Assembly (NCBI RefSeq): GCF_019402645.1
Contig: NZ_VKKS01000001.1
Coordinates: forward strand, 3,264,920 to 3,328,919
From: Morganella morganii
GTDB taxonomy: Bacteria; Pseudomonadota; Gammaproteobacteria; Enterobacterales; Enterobacteriaceae
Length of the DNA: 64,000 nt
Reading direction: 5' to 3'
Below are positions 59,104 to 64,000 of the stretch, piece by piece. The stretch's first letter is position 1; every line of letters starts with the position of its first letter. The translations under genes and the position numbers were made by a program. The notes beneath the pieces were generated by a model. It saw only the letters and a list, made by a program, of their open reading frames with translations. It was not told where the DNA came from and searched no databases.

Positions 59104-60093
59104 TTAGCTGGTAAAAAACCCCACCCCCGGTGTACTGATTGTCTGGTACATCAATATACCTGCAATAATAAATATCCCCCCTGCGATCAGCCGGAGAATA
59201 TCACCGTAATGCCGGTTTGGTTTTCGTTCCGGATTCCGAGACAGGCGCAGTGCCAGAAAGCGCATACTGTGTACGAACCAGGCTATCATGCAGAGCGTGA
59301 TACCGGTTCCCAACGCCATTGCAAATACAGCAATAATTCCCCAGTGAAAAACACCGATAACTGACGAGAACAGTAAAACTAATAATGCCCCTGAACACGG
59401 GCGGCTGCCCATAGCCACAATCATGCCGGCTTGTGTCCGCAGGTTGCCGGTAACTTTATTTCCGGGTATAACATGCTGATGACCGCAGCTGCATGTCTGA
59501 GATTGTCCTGTTTGCAGAGAAACCGGTTTTAAAACAGCAGAAGGTTTATTACCGGATACGCAGATTGTTTTTATTTGCGGTTTATTTACCGGTGGCCTGA
59601 TAAACAAATGACGTAATGCACGGATAACAATGATACCGCCGAAAAGAATAATAAACGCATAACTGGCTTTTTCTGTTATCAGGCTGACATTATTCAGCTG
59701 GCGTACAGACAGATTTAATATAAACAATACAACAGACACCAGGACAACAGCAACAGAGCCCTGAAGCAGGGAAGCCAGAATACTTAATAACGCACTGTGG
59801 CGTAAATTGGCCGGATGTGTGGCGATATAAGCAGAAAGGATAACTTTACCGTGGCCGGGGCCCAGCGCATGCAATAATCCGTATAAAAAACTGAAAAGCG
59901 TCAGAAGCCCGCCCGCTTTCAGCGGATCAGACACCGCCTTCTGAATCAGTGCCGCCATTTCAAAATTCAGCTCTTTTTGTAACCCCGCGCTGGTATGCAG
60001 TAATGACGGCCACTGGCTGTACAGCAGCCAGCCCGCTGACAAAACAACAAGCAGCACTGTGAGCAGAAGAATAATCCGTGAATATGAAGTCAT
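59104..60093 (-). CDS. zevB: NicO-family metal exporter, ZevB-like
   Basis: The 329-residue protein has about six or seven membrane segments. The family motif LLHALGPGHGKVILSAYI lies near residues 73-90, a Cys/His-rich loop (TCSCGHQHV) in the middle, and AMGSRPCSGALLVLLF starts the second half. The NicO family includes RcnA (Ni/Co) and Haemophilus ZevB (Zn). Pairing with a DUF1007 protein and a Zur-like operator favours zinc and the ZevAB type. It starts 8 bp after zevA. Confidence 0.82.
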   Translation of the reverse strand: MTSYSRIILLLTVLLVVLSAGWLLYSQWPSLLHTSAGLQKELNFEMAALIQKAVSDPLKAGGLLTLFSFLYGLLHALGPGHGKVILSAYIATHPANLRHSALLSILASLLQGSVAVVLVSVVLFILNLSVRQLNNVSLITEKASYAFIILFGGIIVIRALRHLFIRPPVNKPQIKTICVSGNKPSAVLKPVSLQTGQSQTCSCGHQHVIPGNKVTGNLRTQAGMIVAMGSRPCSGALLVLLFSSVIGVFHWGIIAVFAMALGTGITLCMIAWFVHSMRFLALRLSRNPERKPNRHYGDILRLIAGGIFIIAGILMYQTISTPGVGFFTS

Positions 60094-60101
60094 TCGTTAT
60101 C

Positions 60102-60755
60102 TCACTCCGGGCAATCTAAGGTAACCTGCTGTGCAAACTGACGTCCGAGCGTCAGGTCATCATCCGGGGTTTCACCGGTATCCAGTGACAGCGCGTAATC
60201 TTTCAGGGCATCAGGGGGATCTGCTTCGGTGAAAACTAACCGGCACTGTGATTCATCCTGAGAAGAGAGATGGACAGCACGCTTGCTGTTGTAGGTCATG
60301 CTGACAAAAAAAGTCGGCTCATACGTTTTCAGCTCAACCGTACTGCCGGTTAAAGATATCGGATGTAATAGTGAGACACGGAATGACATCACAATCTGCA
60401 ATCCCTGCCGTGTCATCCGGTATGTATCCGGAAAGAGCTTAAAAGGCTGTTTTTTATTCTGATAATTCAGTTCGGAGAAATAGGACTGTGCAATAATATT
60501 AGCCATCACTGAAGCCGCCTGCTTCTTCCACTGCGGGCTGTCTTCTTTGGTATTCATTAAATCATACAGAATATCTGCTGAGGTCATCGGATCCATTTTC
60601 CAGACATATTCAATCCCTGTCAGAGTATGGTTTTCCGTCACAAAGGTCGTTTCCATATCGATAAAACTGTGCGGATGTGCAAATGACTGCGGACTGAACA
60701 TCAGCAAAAATAAGAAAGAGAGCAGTAACGTATTCATTCTTCTGATTAAATTCAC
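60102..60755 (-). CDS. zevA: DUF1007 periplasmic protein, ZevA-like
   Basis: The 217-residue exported protein has a signal peptide ending at PQSFA, giving a mature N-terminus HPHSFIDMETTF, a probable metal site. The rest is DUF1007. In Haemophilus ZevA works with ZevB in zinc transport. The first codon is GTG at 60755; an ATG at 60737 is also possible. It heads a two-gene unit behind the palindrome at 60780-60794. Confidence 0.85.
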   Translation of the reverse strand: MNLIRRMNTLLLSFLFLLMFSPQSFAHPHSFIDMETTFVTENHTLTGIEYVWKMDPMTSADILYDLMNTKEDSPQWKKQAASVMANIIAQSYFSELNYQNKKQPFKLFPDTYRMTRQGLQIVMSFRVSLLHPISLTGSTVELKTYEPTFFVSMTYNSKRAVHLSSQDESQCRLVFTEADPPDALKDYALSLDTGETPDDDLTLGRQFAQQVTLDCPE

Positions 60756-60779
60756 AGCTTATCTCACCCGCTTAAAAGA

Positions 60780-60794
60780 TGTTATAACATAACA
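60780..60794. promoter_or_regulatory. Zur-like operator before zevA
   Basis: TGTTATAACATAACA is a perfect 6-3-6 palindrome (TGTTAT-N3-ATAACA), the core of the E. coli Zur site TGTTATAWTATAACA. It lies 25 bp before the zevA start. Zur with zinc would repress the operon. Confidence 0.72.
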
Positions 60795-60991
60795 TATAGA
60801 TGGGCATGAAAATACTGTTTTCTCCGGGCAGAAGAATACCGGATAATCAGAAAATGTATCATAAAATGACGAAAATGCGATCTCTGCCACAAATATCCGC
60901 CATTCATTCACCCGCTCAATAAAACATCATAAAGATATAAATTACACCGCCGATAACTCAAATATACCCTTATTTGTTTCGGGAGTTTTGT

Positions 60992-62926
60992 ATGTCCTGG
61001 TATCCGTCCCGCATTTCAACCCGCCTGACTATCGGGGGCATCCTGCTCCTGGCTGTCACCACTGCTATTATCATTGTTGTTATGCTGTGGCGCGGTCAGC
61101 CCCGCGTTGTGGAAATTAATACTGCATTAATTGAAGAAACCGGGCGCGGCCTGACATCCCGGCTCAGTACGATTTTATCTCAGACAGACGGAAAAACCGT
61201 CAGCCTGGCACGTCTGGCTGAGGTTCTGCCGAATGATGAGGCGCTGTACCGCTATATCCCGCCCAATCTGATTGAAAGCAACAGCCTGATCACCGGCGGC
61301 GGGATCTGGCCGGAGCCCGGAGCATTCACCCCGGGAACAGAGAAACGCAGCTTTTTCTGGGCCCGGAATACGACCGGGGAACTGGTCTTTTCTGATGAAT
61401 ACAATGCAGAGAGTGCCGGTAATTATCACAATGAAAGCTGGTACCGGAATGCCCGCGGGCAATCCACTGAAAGCTGTTTGTGGTCTGATGTTTACAGGGA
61501 TGCCATTTCCGGTGTGAATATGGTGACCTGTAACGTTCCGTATAAAACGGACGGAAAATTTTCCGGTGTCGCAACAACAGATATCCGCCTGGATAATATC
61601 GCCGCTATTATGCAGCAATACGGTAACGGCACCGGCGGCTATGCCTTTGTAACAGACCGGCAGGGACAGCTGATTTATTTTCCCGGCGATGACAGTAAAA
61701 AATTTAAAACCTTTGATGAGCTGGCTTCCCAATCAGCCTGGCTGGCACCGGTTGCTGCAAGCCTGAAGCAATCGCATTCTGAGCAGTCCGCAATCGATAG
61801 TGTCCGCATTGATAATGACGGGCAACTGAATACGCCCTCACAGGTGATGCTGTTCCCTATGGCGGATACCGGGTGGATTATCGGCCTTGTCACGCCGGAA
61901 AGCCGGATCACCGGGCTGGCAAAAGTGATGATGCAGGATGTACTGGAAGCACTGTTGCCGATTATGGCATTGCTGTTGCTGGGATCCTGGCTGGTTGTCC
62001 GCCGTCTGATCACCCGTCTTGATGAAACCCGTAAAGCCCTCGATGATATCGCACAGGGAGAAGGCGACCTGACACGGCGCATGGAAGTGCGCGGTGCCGA
62101 TGAGATATCGGCTATCTCACAGGCATTTAATCTGTTTGCTGATAAAATATCATCCATGTTGCTCACTGTGCGCAGCAGCAGTTCTGTTGTGGCCGGAAAT
62201 ACTGTTAATCTGGCCGATAATAATAACGAGTTATCCGCACGGGTTACACAGCAGGCGGCCGCACTGGAACAAAGCGCTTCCGCAATGGAAGAACTGAACG
62301 CAACGGTTCGTCAGAACAGTGAGAACACTCATCAGGCCGATGAACTGGCAGAAACTACCGCACAGACCGCAAGCCGCTGCGGGGATATGATGCGCGATGT
62401 TATTTCGACAATGAACAGCGTCAGTACATCATCCGGACGAATGGTTGAAATCGTGTCAGTGATCGACAGTATTGCATTCCAGACCAATATTCTGGCACTG
62501 AATGCCGCTGTAGAGGCTGCACGTGCCGGTGATTCCGGGCGTGGCTTTGCGGTGGTTGCCACCGAAGTCAGGTCACTGGCTCAGCGCAGCGCACAGGCGG
62601 CACAGGAGATTAAGGTGCTGATTGATGAGTCCGTGCAAAATGTCAGAACCGGCAGTAATCAGGTGCATGAAGCCGGAGAAACTCTGGCTGATCTGGTGAT
62701 GGATGTATTACAGGTAAGACAGCTGATGAGTGATATCCGCGTTGCCGGTGAAGAACAAAGCAAAGGACTGGCCGAGGTAACAATGGCAGTCTCAGAGATG
62801 GATACCACAGTGCAGCAGAATGCCACATTAATTGATGATGCCGCTTCACGGACGCAAGTCCTGAGGAGAGAAGCCGAACAGCTCGCACAAATGGTATCGG
62901 CCTTTAAATTACCGGAACCGCATTAA
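60992..62926 (+). CDS. Methyl-accepting chemotaxis protein
   Basis: The 644-residue receptor has an N-terminal membrane helix (residues 12-36), a periplasmic double-Cache domain (about 40-300, with [10 protein letters not shown] and [13 protein letters not shown]), a second helix (about 315-337), HAMP and the cytoplasmic signalling domain. The hairpin tip [20 protein letters not shown] is intact. The ligand is unknown. I start at ATG 60992 with GGGAG ahead. It lacks the C-terminal NWETF-type tether for CheR. Confidence 0.93.
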   Translation: MSWYPSRISTRLTIGGILLLAVTTAIIIVVMLWRGQPRVVEINTALIEETGRGLTSRLSTILSQTDGKTVSLARLAEVLPNDEALYRYIPPNLIESNSLITGGGIWPEPGAFTPGTEKRSFFWARNTTGELVFSDEYNAESAGNYHNESWYRNARGQSTESCLWSDVYRDAISGVNMVTCNVPYKTDGKFSGVATTDIRLDNIAAIMQQYGNGTGGYAFVTDRQGQLIYFPGDDSKKFKTFDELASQSAWLAPVAASLKQSHSEQSAIDSVRIDNDGQLNTPSQVMLFPMADTGWIIGLVTPESRITGLAKVMMQDVLEALLPIMALLLLGSWLVVRRLITRLDETRKALDDIAQGEGDLTRRMEVRGADEISAISQAFNLFADKISSMLLTVRSSSSVVAGNTVNLADNNNELSARVTQQAAALEQSASAMEELNATVRQNSENTHQADELAETTAQTASRCGDMMRDVISTMNSVSTSSGRMVEIVSVIDSIAFQTNILALNAAVEAARAGDSGRGFAVVATEVRSLAQRSAQAAQEIKVLIDESVQNVRTGSNQVHEAGETLADLVMDVLQVRQLMSDIRVAGEEQSKGLAEVTMAVSEMDTTVQQNATLIDDAASRTQVLRREAEQLAQMVSAFKLPEPH

Positions 62927-62939
62927 CAATACCGGTATC

Positions 62940-62969
62940 TTTCCCGGCAGAAAACTTTCTGCCGGGAAA
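62940..62969. terminator. Terminator between the chemoreceptor gene and yghU
   Basis: TTTCCCGGCAGAAA and TTTCTGCCGGGAAA are perfect complements over 14 bp around a very short loop. It sits between convergent genes. Confidence 0.75.
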
Positions 62970-62979
62970 CCGCGAAATA

Positions 62980-63822
62980 TCAGTCCAGATCTGACGCGTC
63001 ATGACGTTCACGGATAAACCGGCCTGGCGCTTCTCCGCCGCTGCGGTTAACCCGGCGTCCGCGCTGAACAGCCGGACGTGCCGCAATCTGTTCCGCCCAG
63101 CGGATCACATGCGGATATTCGCTGACAGACAGAAATGTCGCCGCATTGTACAAAGTCCCCAGCACTAACCCGCCATACCATGGCCAGGCGGCCATATCAG
63201 CAATGGTGTAGTTATCACCGGCAATAAATTCATGCTGACTGAGCTGACGGTTCAGGACATCCAGCTGGCGTTTGGTTTCCATCGCGTAACGGTTAATCGG
63301 ATATTCATATTTTTCTGGTGCATACGCATAGAAATGGCCAAACCCGCCGCCGACAAACGGAGCTGATCCCATCTGCCAGAACAACCATGACAGGGTTTCA
63401 GCCCGCTCAGGCTGTGTTTCCGGCAGGAACAAAGAGAATTTTTCTGCCAGATAGGTCAGAATTGCGCCAGATTCAAAGATCCGTACCGGCTCTGCACCAC
63501 TTCTGTCGACCAATGCCGGGATTTTTGAGTTCGGGTTAATATCCACAAATCCGGAACCAAACTGGTCGCCTTCGCCGATATCAATCAGCCAGGCATCATA
63601 TTCCGCATCGCGGATCCCCGCAGCCAGCAGTTCTTCAAGCATGATAGTGACTTTCTGGCCGTTAGGTGTTCCCAGCGAGTAAAGCTGCAATGGGTGTTTA
63701 CCCACAGACAGGGCTTTTTCATGTGTTGCCCCGGCAACAGGACGGTTGGTATTGGCAAATTTTCCGCCGTTTTTCTGTTTCCATTCCCACACCAGAGGCG
63801 GGACATAAGTTGGATCAGCCAT
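62980..63822 (-). CDS. yghU: Glutathione transferase-like disulphide reductase YghU
   Basis: The 280-residue protein is a nu-class glutathione transferase. The thioredoxin-like part has LYSLGTPNGQKVTIMLEELL and IPALVDRSGAEPVRIFESGA, and the helical C-terminal domain has YTIADMAAWPWYGGL. E. coli YghU has disulphide-bond reductase activity with two bound glutathiones. Its start at 63822 has AAGGAGAATC ahead. Confidence 0.95.
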   Translation of the reverse strand: MADPTYVPPLVWEWKQKNGGKFANTNRPVAGATHEKALSVGKHPLQLYSLGTPNGQKVTIMLEELLAAGIRDAEYDAWLIDIGEGDQFGSGFVDINPNSKIPALVDRSGAEPVRIFESGAILTYLAEKFSLFLPETQPERAETLSWLFWQMGSAPFVGGGFGHFYAYAPEKYEYPINRYAMETKRQLDVLNRQLSQHEFIAGDNYTIADMAAWPWYGGLVLGTLYNAATFLSVSEYPHVIRWAEQIAARPAVQRGRRVNRSGGEAPGRFIRERHDASDLD

Positions 63823-64000
63823 GAAGATTCTCCTTGGTATTATCTGCAGGATTTAAGTGATCAGTTATCCAATCTACCTTCCGGTGCATAAAATACAAAC
63901 TGAATTATTTTGCTGATCTTTGTCAGGATCTCAGCGGAGGCGGGTTTCGGTGGTTTCAGAGAGGGCTATTTTTTCTTTTCCCCAAACGCAAAAAAGCCAC

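Noticed and set aside
1..64000. CRISPR arrays, rRNA genes, prophage structural genes
   Set aside because: No regularly spaced repeats, rRNA sequence or phage head/tail genes were seen. The only tRNA found is selC.

Overview
The window is chromosomal DNA from an enterobacterium (order Enterobacterales). I think Morganella or a close relative in the Morganellaceae is most likely. The evidence is gene content and order: trpS-gph-rpe-dam-damX-aroB-aroK-hof-mrcA-nudE-igaA-hslR-hslO-pckA and yhiN-pitA-uspB/uspA-rsmJ-prlC are blocks shared with E. coli, but the proteins have diverged and the surroundings differ. The species is inferred from memory of gene neighbourhoods and was not tested by any search.

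Layout. (1) 1-6500: hexuronate catabolism, uxuA-uxuB-uxaC leftward (uxaC runs off the left edge) and exuT-exuR rightward, with several ExuR/UxuR-like palindromes between them. (2) 6700-10560: a three-gene set for sulphur amino acid breakdown, with a cystathionine gamma-lyase-like PLP enzyme, an NhaC-family carrier and a D-cysteine desulfhydrase. (3) 10560-15250: a small unknown membrane protein, then the acetate set acs-yjcH-actP. (4) 15250-17430: sodA with a Fur box, yiiM and a small exported protein. (5) 17500-23370: DMSO reductase dmsABC with its chaperone gene dmsD, and a divergent iron-sulphur protein; an FNR-like site lies between them. (6) 23390-29500: the dam cluster. (7) 30000-33000: a hof (PilMNOQ-like) DNA-uptake cluster in which hofP and hofQ appear fused. 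(8) 33095-42710: mrcA, nudE, igaA, hslR, hslO, pckA and a pirin gene. (9) 42860-42960: the small RNA RyhB. (10) 43100-51900: yhiN, pitA, uspB, uspA, gdhA, rsmJ and prlC. (11) 52143-55815: tRNA-Sec (selC) used as an integration site, with an AT-rich 3.5-kb remnant element holding decayed integrases, a RhuM-family gene and two poorly known genes, bounded by a diverged direct repeat of the tRNA end. An IS3-family scar follows. (12) 56425-64000: yibL, a gadC homologue without gadB, a ZevAB-type metal exporter pair behind a Zur-like palindrome, a chemoreceptor and the glutathione-transferase-like gene yghU.

Most of the window is ordinary core genome. The parts that deserve a second look are the selC island, the hofP-hofQ fusion, the sulphur amino acid operon, the Zur-linked zevAB pair, the orphan gadC and an unexplained long hairpin between aroK and hofQ. 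I did not find a clear, wholly new system. The nearest candidate is the island cargo of RhuM, a coupled small gene and a DUF5677-like protein.
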